Assembly: GCA_018262985.1 (NCBI GenBank) | Contig: JADFDI010000010.1 | Location: 73,274 to 109,879 of the forward strand | Reading direction: 5' to 3' | DNA from: Spirochaetota bacterium | GTDB lineage: Bacteria; Spirochaetota; Spirochaetia; Treponematales; UBA12059 | Length of the DNA stretch: 36,606 nt | In this document: piece by piece, positions 8,272-16,471 of the stretch | Position numbering within the stretch: position 1 is the stretch's first letter | How the letters are laid out: each line of letters starts with the position of its first letter | Translations under genes and position numbers: made by a program | Notes under the pieces: generated by a model | Told to the model about the DNA's origin: nothing | Seen by the model: the letters and a program-made list of their open reading frames with translations, nothing else | The model's database searches: none

Positions 8272-9119
8272 GGCGCCCTCCCCCGGACCACGCGGTCGCG
8301 GCCCGCGAGGTCGCGGAGCACCGCGAGCTCGGCGAAGCCCGCCTCCGCGAACAGCGCGGACACGGCCGCCCCCTGCTCGTCGCCGATCTCGACGGCGAGG
8401 ACGCCGCCCGGGGACAGGAGCCCGCGCGTGCGGGGAACGAGGCGCCGGTACAGGTCGAGCCCGTCGGCTCCTCCATCCAGGGCGAGGCGAGGTTCCCTGC
8501 CGCCCGCCGCGTAGATGCCGTCGCAGAACGAGCTCGTCACGTAGGGCGGGTTGGCCGTAACCAGGTCGAAAGGTCCCTCGACTCCTTCCAGGCAGTCGGA
8601 GAGGCGAGCCGGAAGCTCGCGGCCGAGAAGCATCCCCGCGTTCTCCCGGGCCAGAACGAGCGCGTCGGGCGAAAGGTCCGACATGGACACGGAAGCCCCG
8701 TCCCCGAGCTCGGCGGCGAGCGCAACGGCCACCGCCCCGGAGCCCGTGAAGGCGTCGTGGATCCGCACGGGCGCCCGGCCCGCGGCGGACAGCGAAAGCG
8801 CCGCCTCGAGGGCCGTCTCGACCAGCGGCTCGGTATCGGGTCGGGGACAGAGCACCCGGGCGTCCACGCGGAATTCGAGCCCGCGGAATTCCTTGGCGCC
8901 GAGGATGTAGGCGACCGGCTCTCCCGAGATCCTGCGCGCGATCAAGCCGCGGAAGGCCGCCTCGCCGGCCTCGTCGAGCGCTTCGGGACCCATGGCCAGC
9001 ACGCGCTCGCGGCTCGTCCCGAGGGCGCGCGCCAGGAGCAGGGAAGCGTCGAGGAAGGGGGTGTCGGAGACGGACGCGAGGGCGGCCGCTCCTTCGGAAA
9101 GCGCCGCCCGACCCATCAT
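8268..9119 (-). CDS. prmC: Release factor glutamine methyltransferase
   Basis: SAM-dependent N5-glutamine methyltransferase that methylates the GGQ glutamine of release factors. The class I methyltransferase core appears as HDAFTGSGAVAVALA (SAM loop), MSDLSPDALVLARENA, and the NPPY catalytic motif (TANPPYVTSS), preceded by the PrmC-specific EPVAYILGAKEFRGLEF...CPRPDTEPLVE. 283 aa is normal length. The ATG overlaps the prfA stop (ATGA, 9116-9119), so enzyme and substrate are co-translated, an arrangement common in bacteria. Confidence 0.95.
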   Translation of the reverse strand: MMGRAALSEGAAALASVSDTPFLDASLLLARALGTSRERVLAMGPEALDEAGEAAFRGLIARRISGEPVAYILGAKEFRGLEFRVDARVLCPRPDTEPLVETALEAALSLSAAGRAPVRIHDAFTGSGAVAVALAAELGDGASVSMSDLSPDALVLARENAGMLLGRELPARLSDCLEGVEGPFDLVTANPPYVTSSFCDGIYAAGGREPRLALDGGADGLDLYRRLVPRTRGLLSPGGVLAVEIGDEQGAAVSALFAEAGFAELAVLRDLAGRDRVVRGRAP

Positions 9120-10186
9120 GCCCGGTCGGCCCGGAGGGCCGCCTCCCTGGCGTGGGCGCGGAGGGCGTCGACCAGCTCTCCCACGTCGCCCTGCATCACC
9201 AGGTCCAGCTTGTAGAGCGTCAGGTCGACGCGGTGGTCGGTGACGCGGTTCTGCGGGAAGTTGTAGGTGCGGATGCGCTCCGAGCGGTCGCCCGAGCCGA
9301 CCTGGCTCTTCCGTTCCGCGGCCCGCTCGGCCTGGCGCTTCGAGTCCTCGTGCTCGAACAGGCGCGCGCGGAGGATGCGCATGGCCTTGGCCTTGTTCTT
9401 GATCTGGCTCTTCTCGTCCTGGCAGTGCACCACGATGCCCGTCGGGATATGGGTTATCCGCACCGCGGAGTCCGTGGTGTTGACGCTCTGTCCGCCGGGT
9501 CCGCCGGCGCGCATGACGTCGATGCGGAGGTCCTCGGCCTTCAGGTCGATCTCGGTCTCTTCCATTTCGGGCAGCACCGCCACCGTCACCGCGCTCGTGT
9601 GGATGCGCCCCTGGGCCTCGGTGGCCGGCACGCGCTGGACGCGGTGCACGCCGGATTCCCAGCGGAGGCTCTCGTAGACCGACTGCCCCGAGACGGAGAA
9701 GACGATCTCGCGGAAGCCCCCGAGTCCCGTCTCGGCGGCGTCGAGCACCTCGAGCTTCCAGCCCCGTCCGTCCGCGTAGCGCGCGTACATGCGGTAAAGG
9801 TCGGCCGCGAACAGGGCCGCCTCGTCGCCGCCCGTGCCGGCGCGGATCTCCATGATGGTGTTCTTGTCGTCGAGCGGGTCGCGCGGGACGAGCAGCTCCT
9901 CGAGCTTCGCCTCGAGCGCCGCCTTCCGCTCCTCGAGTCCGACGGCCTCCGCCTCGGCCAGCTCCCGGAGTTCCGGATCGGCCTCCGCGCGCGCGAGCTC
10001 CCTCGCTTCGCCGAGCTCGGCGAGCACCTTCCGGTACTCCCGGTAGCCCTCGACGACGGGCTGAAGGCGCGACAGCTCGCGCATCGTTTCGCGGTACCGG
10101 TTCTGGTCGCGGGCGAGCGCGGGATCGGCCGTCAGCGCCTCGAGTTCGGCGTGGCGGGCGGCCGTGAGCTCGAGCCGGTCGATCAC
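9116..10186 (-). CDS. prfA: Peptide chain release factor 1
   Basis: RF1 (356 aa) recognises UAA/UAG and triggers peptidyl-tRNA hydrolysis. The anticodon-like PAT tripeptide ([15 protein letters not shown]) identifies RF1 rather than RF2, and the catalytic loop is [18 protein letters not shown]. The N-terminal coiled-coil domain begins VIDRLE. The start is GTG at 10186, overlapping the stop of the small upstream gene. The open frame continues far upstream but without conserved sequence and through repeats, so the longer frame is rejected. Neighbour prmC methylates its GGQ. Confidence 0.95.
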   Translation of the reverse strand: MIDRLELTAARHAELEALTADPALARDQNRYRETMRELSRLQPVVEGYREYRKVLAELGEARELARAEADPELRELAEAEAVGLEERKAALEAKLEELLVPRDPLDDKNTIMEIRAGTGGDEAALFAADLYRMYARYADGRGWKLEVLDAAETGLGGFREIVFSVSGQSVYESLRWESGVHRVQRVPATEAQGRIHTSAVTVAVLPEMEETEIDLKAEDLRIDVMRAGGPGGQSVNTTDSAVRITHIPTGIVVHCQDEKSQIKNKAKAMRILRARLFEHEDSKRQAERAAERKSQVGSGDRSERIRTYNFPQNRVTDHRVDLTLYKLDLVMQGDVGELVDALRAHAREAALRADRA

Positions 10187-10359
10187 GGCGAGACCTTCTC
10201 CTTGAAGTAGGGGCAGGCGTACACCACGATCTCCATCTCCATGTCGTGCTCGCCGAGCTTCTCGACGTTCTCGAACATGAGCCTTCGGATGCGGCAGTCC
10301 TTGTTGCGCTCGCAGAGCGGGCAGGCGCCGTTGCCGCGGGGGTTGATCTCCAGTTTCAT
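10183..10359 (-). CDS. 58-aa cysteine-motif protein, unknown function
   Basis: An overlooked small gene reading MKLEINPRGNGACPLCER... to ...[16 protein letters not shown]. It has four cysteines, C-P-x-C then single cysteines in KDCRI and YACPYF, suggesting a small zinc-binding fold. Its TGA overlaps the prfA GTG (GTGA), and its ATG is preceded by a TTGCGG-17-TACGAT promoter ending 6 nt upstream. Position, coupling and promoter support a real gene heading the prfA-prmC-rsh operon. I do not recognise a family and infer no function. Confidence 0.72.
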   Translation of the reverse strand: MKLEINPRGNGACPLCERNKDCRIRRLMFENVEKLGEHDMEMEIVVYACPYFKEKVSP

Positions 10360-10365
10360 GGCACC

Positions 10366-10394
10366 ATCGTACCGATTCGGCCGCGCTTCCGCAA
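10366..10394 (-). promoter_or_regulatory. Promoter of the prfA operon, leaderless-type
   Basis: On the minus strand TTGCGG (10394-10389), exactly 17 nt, TACGAT (10371-10366), then 6 nt to the ATG at 10359. No Shine-Dalgarno fits between. The predicted RNA begins at or within a base or two of the start codon. Confidence 0.6.
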
Positions 10395-10462
10395 TACGGC
10401 CATGGGAAGCGAAGCAAGCACGGCGGCACGGAGGATGGGAGGGAAGAGGGAGAAGACCGGTA

Positions 10463-10562
10463 GGGGACAGAGCCGGAGAACCCGAGGGGGACAGAGCTCG
10501 AGGGACTGGGGACAGAGCTCGGGGGACTGGGGACAGAGCTCGGGGGACTGGGGACAGAGCTC
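10463..10562 (+). repeat. Tandem GGGACAGAGCTC array, 21-bp period
   Basis: Exact 12-mers at 10488, 10509, 10530 and 10551 are spaced exactly 21 bp, with spacers built on GGGGGACTG; a diverged copy (GGGACAGAGCCG) is at 10464. It lies about 100 bp upstream of the start of the prfA operon. Confidence 0.9.
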
Positions 10563-10589
10563 GAGGGAACGGAAGGGGATCGGGGAATC

Positions 10590-10720
10590 GGGGGGAAGGG
10601 CAACTCGGGCGCTTTCATCACCGCAGAACAGGCCGGGGCGGAGCGCGGGCGCGTTTCCGCCGGCACCCGCAAGCTCGCTTTACCCTCCCGCCGCAAACGC
10701 CGGGCGACGCCCATTTCCCG
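10590..10720 (-). repeat. Repeat R3, minus-strand copy
   Basis: On the minus strand this matches 34875-35010. Both start at an ATG and read M-x-x-[AI]-x-R-[LV]-R-x-E-G-K-A-S-x-R-V-P, and both end ELPFPP. The 69-nt stretch from GTGCCG to GAGTTGCCC is the same length in both with no gap, and several differences are synonymous (GGT/GGC, AAA/AAG, TTC/TTT). The site corresponding to GAGCTCTGTCCC in the other copy is degenerate here. Confidence 0.6.
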
Positions 10721-10749
10721 GGAAGCGGCGCAGGAGAAGCGGCTCACAG

Positions 10750-10930
10750 GGGACAGAGCTTCCCGAAAAGGGACAGAGCCTCACACCAAGACATAAAGGC
10801 ACGAAGGAAACGGCACCGCGGGGAGGAGCAGCTCACGGGGGACAGAGCTCGCGCGAGTAGAGTCTGAGGGGGACAGAGCCTCACACCAAGACACCAAGAC
10901 ACCAAGGCACAAAGGCACGAAGGAAACGAC
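10750..10930 (+). repeat. Motif variants with two CACCAAGACAC-type repeats
   Basis: GGGACAGAGCTT (10750), GGGACAGAGCCT (10770 and 10870) and GGGACAGAGCTC (10839). CTCACACCAAGACATAAAGGCACGAAGGAAACG at ~10780-10812 and a longer relative at ~10880-10927 (three CACCAAGA units) form a direct repeat of about 100-bp offset, each preceded by GGGACAGAGC. Confidence 0.8.
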
Positions 10931-10979
10931 ACCGCCATCGCCGCGATGATGAAGCCCGAACCCCGCAGGCCCTCGAGGC

Positions 10980-11126
10980 CGCACCCCGGAATCCGCATCC
11001 GCAGAGAGGCGGCGTGCAAGCGCAAACCACGGCGAAGCGCCACGCGGGATGCCGTAACGCGGCGGGTGGGCGGGAAAAACATGCCCCCGAACGGTCCCGA
11101 GTGAGTGGGGCATGTTTTTCCCGCCC
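10980..11126 (-). repeat. Hairpin-CACCCGCCGCG element (copy B)
   Basis: A perfect 20-bp stem (11068-11087 with 11107-11126, containing AAAAACATGCCCC/GGGGCATGTTTTT) around a 19-nt loop. On the minus strand the core CACCCGCCGCG...TCCCGCG...GTTTGCGC...GCACGCCGC follows. The hairpin resembles an intrinsic terminator, with T-run inside the stem, and could act on either strand. Copies A, C and D share the architecture. Confidence 0.75.
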
Positions 11127-11233
11127 AGGCCCCGCGCTGGCGGGCTTTCATAACGCCCCTCGCCGTGCCCGATCATGAGAGTTGCTTTCCCTTCGAGCGC
11201 GGATTCCGGGCGCCGGTACTCCGGCGACACCGC

Positions 11234-11263
11234 TTGAAGACGCGCGCGGGGCTCGGGTATCAT
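11234..11263 (+). promoter_or_regulatory. serS promoter, leaderless-type
   Basis: TTGAAG (11234-11239), 18 nt, TATCAT (11258-11263), then 6 nt (CGACGC) to the ATG at 11270. No Shine-Dalgarno is present. Confidence 0.55.
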
Positions 11264-11269
11264 CGACGC

Positions 11270-12544
11270 ATGCTCGACCTCAAGTTCGTCAAGGAAAACC
11301 TGGCCGCCGTCAAGGCCAACGTCGCCGACCGCCACATGCAGGCGGATCCCGACCTCGTCGTCGCCCTCGCGGAGCGCCGCTCGGCCCTCATCCAGGAGCT
11401 CGACGAGCTCCGCAGGAAGCGCAACGAGAACGCCGCCGCCATGAAGGCCAAGCTCGACGACGCGGCGCGCAAGGCCCTCATCGACGAGGGCAAGTCGCTC
11501 AAGGAGCGCATCGCGGCGCTCGAATCCGAGTCCGCGACGGTCGAGGCGGACCTCGAGCGCGAGGCCCGGCGCCTTCCCAACATGGCGCACCCCGACGCCC
11601 CGCGCGGCGCGGTCGACGCGGACAACCTCGAGGTCAAGGTCGTCGGTTCGCCCACGAAGTTCGACTTCCCCCCGAAGGACCACGTCCAGCTCGGGCAGGA
11701 ACTCGACCTCATCGACTTCGAGACCGCCACCCGCGTCTCGGGCACCAAGTGGTACTACCTCAAGAACGAGGGCGTCATCCTCGAGATGGCCCTGGTCCGC
11801 TACGCGCTCGACATCCTCATGAAGCGCGGCTTCACGCCCATGATCACCCCCGACGTGGCGCGCACCGAGATCCTCGAGGGCATCGGCTTCAACCCGCGCG
11901 GCGCGGAGTCCAACATCTACGCGCTCGAGGGCGAGGACAGCTGCCTCATCGGCACCGCCGAGATCACCCTCGGCGGCTACCACGCGGGCCAGGTGCTCGA
12001 GCGCGAGAAGCTCCCCATCAAGTACGCGGGCGTCTCGCACTGCTTCCGCCGCGAGGCGGGCGCCGCCGGCCAGTTCTCCAAGGGCCTCTACCGCGTCCAC
12101 CAGTTCACCAAGCTCGAGATGTTCGTCTACTGCCTGCCCGAGGACTCCGAGCGCATCCACGCCGAGCTGCGGGAAATCGAGGAGGAGATCTTCTCCGGCC
12201 TCGGCATCCCCTTCCACGTGGTCGACACCTGCACCGGCGACTTGGGCGCCCCCGCCTACCGCAAATGGGACCTCGAAGCCTGGATGCCCGGGCGCAACAA
12301 CGGGGAATGGGGCGAGGTCACATCGACCTCCAACTGCACCGACTTCCAGTCGCGCCGCCTCAACGTCCGCTTCAAGGACTCCGACGGCAAGAACAAGTAC
12401 GTCCACATGCTGAACGGCACCGCCATCGCCATCAGCCGCGGCATCATCGCCATCCTCGAGAATTTCCAGCGCGCCGACGGCTCGGTCGCCATCCCTCCCG
12501 CCCTGGTGCCTTACACCGGGTTCAGCGAGATCAGGCGGAAATAG
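11270..12544 (+). CDS. serS: Serine-tRNA ligase
   Basis: Class II aminoacyl-tRNA synthetase (424 aa) charging tRNA-Ser. The N-terminus is the typical coiled-coil tRNA-binding arm (MLDLKFVKENL; Glu/Arg/Lys-rich helices to about residue 100). The catalytic core has GTAEITLGGYH, motif 2 SHCFRREAGAAG...YRVHQFTKLEMF, the TCTGDLGAPAYRKWDLEAWMPGR serine/ATP region, TSTSNCTDFQSRR, and motif 3 NGTAIAISRGIIAILENFQ. The ATG at 11270 gives the canonical N-terminus; upstream codons in frame are not conserved. A strong terminator follows at 12567-12596. Confidence 0.97.
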   Translation: MLDLKFVKENLAAVKANVADRHMQADPDLVVALAERRSALIQELDELRRKRNENAAAMKAKLDDAARKALIDEGKSLKERIAALESESATVEADLEREARRLPNMAHPDAPRGAVDADNLEVKVVGSPTKFDFPPKDHVQLGQELDLIDFETATRVSGTKWYYLKNEGVILEMALVRYALDILMKRGFTPMITPDVARTEILEGIGFNPRGAESNIYALEGEDSCLIGTAEITLGGYHAGQVLEREKLPIKYAGVSHCFRREAGAAGQFSKGLYRVHQFTKLEMFVYCLPEDSERIHAELREIEEEIFSGLGIPFHVVDTCTGDLGAPAYRKWDLEAWMPGRNNGEWGEVTSTSNCTDFQSRRLNVRFKDSDGKNKYVHMLNGTAIAISRGIIAILENFQRADGSVAIPPALVPYTGFSEIRRK

Positions 12545-12566
12545 CCGTCCGACGGAGTCGGCGAGC

Positions 12567-12596
12567 GGAGCCCCCGGTGACGGGGGCTCCTTTCTT
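12567..12596 (+). terminator. serS intrinsic terminator
   Basis: GGAGCCCCCG (12567-12576), GTGA loop, CGGGGGCTCC (12581-12590), then TTTCTT. A 10-bp perfect GC-rich stem with a following T-rich run, 22 bp after the serS stop. Confidence 0.85.
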
Positions 12597-12601
12597 GGCC
12601 C

Positions 12602-12661
12602 GAGCTCTGTCCCCATCGAGCCCTGTACTCTTCGCCCCCTGTCGCCGTCGAGCTCTGTCCC
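12602..12661 (-). repeat. Two GGGACAGAGCTC copies between serS and the helicase
   Basis: GAGCTCTGTCCC at 12602-12613 and 12650-12661 (48 bp apart), with a degenerate GAGCCCTGTAC between. They lie between the serS terminator and the next promoter. Confidence 0.85.
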
Positions 12662-12674
12662 CCGCCTGAGGCAC

Positions 12675-12703
12675 TTGCGCTTCCGGCGCGCCCGGGCCAC
12701 CAT
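12675..12703 (+). promoter_or_regulatory. SNF2 gene promoter, leaderless-type
   Basis: TTGCGC (12675-12680), 17 nt, CACCAT (12698-12703), 6 nt to the ATG at 12710. No Shine-Dalgarno. The -10 is weak but the layout matches serS and the prfA operon. Confidence 0.4.
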
Positions 12704-12709
12704 TCCGCC

Positions 12710-15700
12710 ATGCCGCGCAAGCACGTCTTCGGCCTCACGCCCTGGGGCGCCGCCTTCATAAAAGCCCTCGAGGCTTTGGCCGACCCGGCCCGGCTCCAGC
12801 GCGGCCGCGCGTACGCCGGAAACGGCAGGGTGCTCTCGCTCGAGATCCGGGACGGTCGGGCCGAGGCCCGGGTCGAGGGTCGCTACGCGCCGTACTACAG
12901 GGTGCGCATCGAATTCCCGCCCTTCGCGCCCGAGGAAGCCGCCGCCATCGAGGCGGCGCTGAAGGCGGACCCGCTCTCCGCCGCCCGGCTCCGCGCGGGC
13001 GAGCTCGCCCCGGAACTGATCCACCCGCTCGAAAAGGCCGGAGTCCGCCTCTTCCCGCGGCGCTGGTCCGCCATGAAGCGCTCCTGCGGCTGCCCCGACT
13101 CGGGCGACCCCTGCAAGCACGAGGCCGCCGTCTACTACGTCATCGCCCAGGAGATCGACCGCGAGCCCGCGGCGCTCTTCAGGCTCCGCGGCTTCGCGCT
13201 CGAGCCCGGGGCGGCCGGCGCCGCGGCCGCGGCCGCGACGGGGAACGAAACGCACGGCGTCACCCGCCGTCGCGCCGACGACGTTCCGGCACCGAAGCCG
13301 GCAACCTTCCCAGACCCGCTCCCGGTCCGGCTCGTGGCCTCCTGGGACGACGGGCCGCTACCCGGGGCGGGCGCCGGCTCCGACGGGGAGCTCCCCAGCC
13401 TCGCCCCGTATTCCGGCCTGGTCCCGAAGCTGCTCCCGCCCGGCCCGCCGCTCGCGGGCCTTGACCTTCGGGTCGGCCTCGAGGAATTCCACCATGCGCT
13501 CGCGCGCGGCTGGGAGGCGCCCCTCCGGCCGCGCGCTCGGAAGCGCGGCGACGAGGACGCGGCTGAAGCCGGGCGCCGCGCGCTCGCCACGGGCGAGTGG
13601 CGCGTGTTCGTGAATGGGCGCGACTGCGCCTTCGGGACGCCCGCGGGCGAGCGGCTCTGTCCCCTCGACGCGGCCGCCCTCGCGCTGGAATCCGACCAGG
13701 ACTCGGGTTCCGCCTCCTGGACCTTCCTGCGCCGCTTCGCGCTCGCCCTGCGGGCCATCGTGGCCGCGGGCGCCATCCACCCCGCGCTCGACCCTCGGCC
13801 TGACGGCTTCGCGGTCCTCTGGATGCCCGCGGCCTTCGGATCCGACGTCCGCGCCGCCCTGGCTTGGGTGGCCGCGGCCGCCGTCCCGCCGGATGCCGAC
13901 CGGAACGGAACGAGCTCTGTCCCCGACCGAGCCTCGAACGAAGCGAGCTCTGTCCCCGAACGGGTGCCTGGCTCCGGCGCGAAGCGGAGCTCTGTCCCCA
14001 TTGGCGCGAGCTCTGTCCCCGAACGGCTGCCGGGCTCCGGCGCACAACGGAGCTCTGTCCCCATTGGCGCGAGCTCTGTCCTCCACAGGGCCGTTCCCGA
14101 CCGGGCCTCGCTCGTCGCGCTGCTCGCGGCAGCCTTCCTCCGCGACTACGTAGGCCGTCTCCGTTTCTCGCCCTCCGGCGCCTACGCCGCCGCGAGCCCG
14201 GTCTCGCGGGCGCTCTTCGAAAGCGCGACCGTGGACGCGCGCGCCCCGGCCCTCCGCTCCCTGCCCGCGGCCCTGGCCGCCCGCCTCTCGGTCTACGCTC
14301 TCGCCGCGGGCGAGCACGGCCTCGAGCTCCTGGTGCGCGCGGCGCCGGGACGGAGGCCCGCCGCGACGGAACCCGGGGCAGACGCAGGGCGGCGCTACCG
14401 GCTCGAAGCGAGCCTCGCTGGCGCCGACGGTACGCGGGTGGCGATCCACGCGGCGGGAGCGTCGCTCGGACCCGAAGCCCTCGCCTTCCCCGCCCTCCTT
14501 TCCGCCTTCGTGCCGGAGCTCGCCGCGCTCGGGAAGAGCCCGGGCGTCGTCCTCGACGAGGAGGCGCTCGGCCGCCTCGTCACGGGGGCCGCGCCCCTCC
14601 TGGCCCGGCTCGGCGTGCCCGTGGTCCTCCCGAAAGAGCTCGCGAAGCTCGCCCGTCCGCGCCCCGTGCTCGCCGCGAAGCGCCGGCGCGGCGCTGCCTC
14701 GCTCGCCTCGGCGCTGGACCTGGCCGCGGCCTTCAGCTTCGATTGGAAGGTGGAGCTCGGCGGCGAGCTCGTCGACCTGGCCGAGTTCGAGGCCCTCGTG
14801 GCGAAGGGCCGGGCCCTCGTCCGCTTCCGCGACGCCTGGGTGCGGCTCGATCCGGGCGAGGCGGCGGCCCTGCTCGAACGGCTCCGCCGCCGCGAGGCGC
14901 CGGACGCCTCCGCGGCCCTCCGGGCGGTCATGGAAGGCGAGGTCGAGGAAGGGAGCGCCTTCGCGGAGGCGGCGGCGGCCTTGCTCGCGAGGGGCCGCGA
15001 AGCCGCCGACCCTGAGCGCCTGCCCGTTCCCTCCGCTCTCGCGGCGAAGCTCCGTCCCTACCAGGAGCGCGGCTTTCGCTGGCTCGCCGCCAACTTCGCC
15101 TCGGGCTTCGGGTGCCTCCTCGCGGACGACATGGGCCTCGGGAAGACCGTGCAGGCCATCGCCCTCATGCTCCTCCTCAAGGAAGGCGGCCGGCTCGCCC
15201 GCGGCGCCCTCGTCATCGCGCCCGCGAGCCTCCTCACCAACTGGGAGCGCGAGCTCGCGCGCTTCGCCCCGGACCTCCGCGTCGCGCTCCACTACGGCGC
15301 CGGAAGGCGCGCGGCGAAAAAGGGGCCGGAGCCGGACCTGCTCCTCACGACCTACGAGACCTTCCTCCGCGACCGCGGGACGCTCGGCGCGAAGGAATGG
15401 GACCTGGCCCTGCTCGACGAGGCGCACCTCGTCAAGAACCCCGACGCCGCGCGGAGCAAGGCCGTGAAGACCCTCAAGGCAGCCCGCCGCCTCGCGCTCA
15501 CGGGCACGCCGGTGGAGAACAACCTGGCGGAGCTCTGGAGCCTCTTCGACTTCGTCCTGCCCGGTTGGCTCGGCCGCCTCGAGGACTTCGCCCGCGAGTT
15601 CCGCGGGCCCATCGAGGTTTCGCGCGACGCCGAGGCGGCCGCCCGGCTCCGCCGCGTCACCGCTCCCTTCATCCTGAGGCGGCTCAAGACCGACCGGGCC

Positions 15701-16447
15701 ATCGCGCCGGACCTGCCGGAAAAATCGGTGATCGCCGAATACGCCGAGCTCACGGCGGAGCAGGCGGCGCTCTACACGGTCGCGGTCGAGCGGGGCATGG
15801 CCGCCGTCGAATCCGCGGACCGCGCGAACCGTAGCGGGCTCGTCCTCGCCCTGCTCACCGCGCTCAAGCAGATCGCCAACCACCCGCGCAACTGGGACAA
15901 GACGAGCCCGGGAGACGCGGCGCGCTCGGGAAAGTCGCGGCTCCTCCTCTCCCTCCTCGACTCGGCCTTCGAAGCCGGCGAGCGCGTCCTCGTCTTCAGC
16001 CAGTACGTGGAGATGCTCGACATACTCGCGCCGGTCGTGCGCGAAAACCTCGGCGTCGAGCCGGAGCTCCTCCACGGCAGCATGGCGAAGGCGCGGCGCG
16101 ACGCGGCGGTCGACCGCTTCCAGAACGGAACGGGTCCGGGCGCCTTCCTGGTGAGCCTCAAGGCGGGCGGGGTCGGGCTCAACCTGACGGCCGCCACGCG
16201 CGTCTTCCACTACGACCTCTGGTACAACCCGGCGGTGGAGAACCAGGCGACCGACCGCGCCTTCCGCATCGGCCAGACGAGGAACGTCTTCGTCCACCGC
16301 CTGATCGCGCGCGGCACCCTCGACGAGCGCATCGACGAGGCCCTGGCCGCCAAGCGCGAGCTCGCCGAGCTCACGGTCGGCTCGGGCGAAACCTGGCTGA
16401 CCAGGCTCGGGAACGCGGAGCTGCGCGAGCTCGTGGCGCTGCGCTGA
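12710..16447 (+). CDS. SWIM zinc-finger SNF2-family helicase
   Basis: 1245-aa Swi2/Snf2 ATPase, the kind of bacterial HepA/RapA-like or SNF2 translocase that acts on nucleoprotein. Residues ~115-145 are a SWIM finger: C126-x-C128, then C135-x-H137. The ATPase occupies ~780-1230: DDMGLGKT with Lys812, DEAH at 903-906, LTGTPVENNLAELWSL, RVLVFSQY, SLKAGGVGLNLTAATRVFHYD and the ATDRAFRIGQT motif VI. Between them (~150-780) is a poorly conserved Ala/Arg-rich region. Residues ~401-460 there are encoded by GAGCTCTGTCCC repeats (SSVP every few residues), clearly an insertion. Codons 183-200 (13257-13300) resemble the CACCCGCCG element. ATG 12710 is the conserved-looking start. Function beyond DNA translocation is unknown. 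Confidence 0.92.
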   Translation: MPRKHVFGLTPWGAAFIKALEALADPARLQRGRAYAGNGRVLSLEIRDGRAEARVEGRYAPYYRVRIEFPPFAPEEAAAIEAALKADPLSAARLRAGELAPELIHPLEKAGVRLFPRRWSAMKRSCGCPDSGDPCKHEAAVYYVIAQEIDREPAALFRLRGFALEPGAAGAAAAAATGNETHGVTRRRADDVPAPKPATFPDPLPVRLVASWDDGPLPGAGAGSDGELPSLAPYSGLVPKLLPPGPPLAGLDLRVGLEEFHHALARGWEAPLRPRARKRGDEDAAEAGRRALATGEWRVFVNGRDCAFGTPAGERLCPLDAAALALESDQDSGSASWTFLRRFALALRAIVAAGAIHPALDPRPDGFAVLWMPAAFGSDVRAALAWVAAAAVPPDADRNGTSSVPDRASNEASSVPERVPGSGAKRSSVPIGASSVPERLPGSGAQRSSVPIGASSVLHRAVPDRASLVALLAAAFLRDYVGRLRFSPSGAYAAASPVSRALFESATVDARAPALRSLPAALAARLSVYALAAGEHGLELLVRAAPGRRPAATEPGADAGRRYRLEASLAGADGTRVAIHAAGASLGPEALAFPALLSAFVPELAALGKSPGVVLDEEALGRLVTGAAPLLARLGVPVVLPKELAKLARPRPVLAAKRRRGAASLASALDLAAAFSFDWKVELGGELVDLAEFEALVAKGRALVRFRDAWVRLDPGEAAALLERLRRREAPDASAALRAVMEGEVEEGSAFAEAAAALLARGREAADPERLPVPSALAAKLRPYQERGFRWLAANFASGFGCLLADDMGLGKTVQAIALMLLLKEGGRLARGALVIAPASLLTNWERELARFAPDLRVALHYGAGRRAAKKGPEPDLLLTTYETFLRDRGTLGAKEWDLALLDEAHLVKNPDAARSKAVKTLKAARRLALTGTPVENNLAELWSLFDFVLPGWLGRLEDFAREFRGPIEVSRDAEAAARLRRVTAPFILRRLKTDRAIAPDLPEKSVIAEYAELTAEQAALYTVAVERGMAAVESADRANRSGLVLALLTALKQIANHPRNWDKTSPGDAARSGKSRLLLSLLDSAFEAGERVLVFSQYVEMLDILAPVVRENLGVEPELLHGSMAKARRDAAVDRFQNGTGPGAFLVSLKAGGVGLNLTAATRVFHYDLWYNPAVENQATDRAFRIGQTRNVFVHRLIARGTLDERIDEALAAKRELAELTVGSGETWLTRLGNAELRELVALR
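13912..14082 (-). repeat. In-frame GGGACAGAGCTC block inside the SNF2 gene
   Basis: On the coding strand GAGCTCTGTCCC begins at 13912, 13945, 13987, 14008 and 14050, with GAGCTCTGTCCT at 14071. A 63-bp unit holding two motifs is tandemly duplicated (13987/14008 and 14050/14071 are both 63 bp apart). All steps are multiples of three, so the frame survives and each motif reads SSVP/SSVL. A further relic, GGCTCTGTCCC, is at 13653. Confidence 0.9.
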
Positions 16448-16452
16448 TCAAG

Positions 16453-16471
16453 GCCTCGCGCTCAGCGAGGC
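16453..16471. terminator. Bidirectional hairpin between convergent genes
   Basis: GCCTCGC (16453-16459), loop GCTCA, GCGAGGC (16465-16471). It lies in the 14-bp gap between the SNF2 stop and the stop of the convergent lipoprotein gene and overlaps the latter's last codons. No T-run, so efficiency is uncertain. Confidence 0.4.

Larger units (their letters stand above)
10360..11233. repeat. Repeat island 2 (non-coding)
   Basis: About 870 bp with no convincing gene beyond the possible R3 frame. From left to right: the prfA promoter, a 21-bp-period GGGACAGAGCTC array (10463-10562), R3 (10590-10720), scattered GGGACAGAGCYT copies (10750, 10770, 10839, 10870), CACCAAGACAC repeats, and a CACCCGCCGCG-type element on the minus strand ending in a 20-bp-stem hairpin. 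The order on the minus strand (hairpin element, CACCAAGACAC, R3, motif) matches island 4. Confidence 0.75.

Noticed and set aside
10187-10747. N-terminal extension of prfA by about 190 codons
   Set aside because: It runs through repeats and the coupled 58-aa gene; the GTG at 10186 gives a normal RF1 length.
13358-16297. 979-codon open frame opposite the SNF2 helicase
   Set aside because: Antisense shadow of a gene with clear helicase motifs; no motif of its own.
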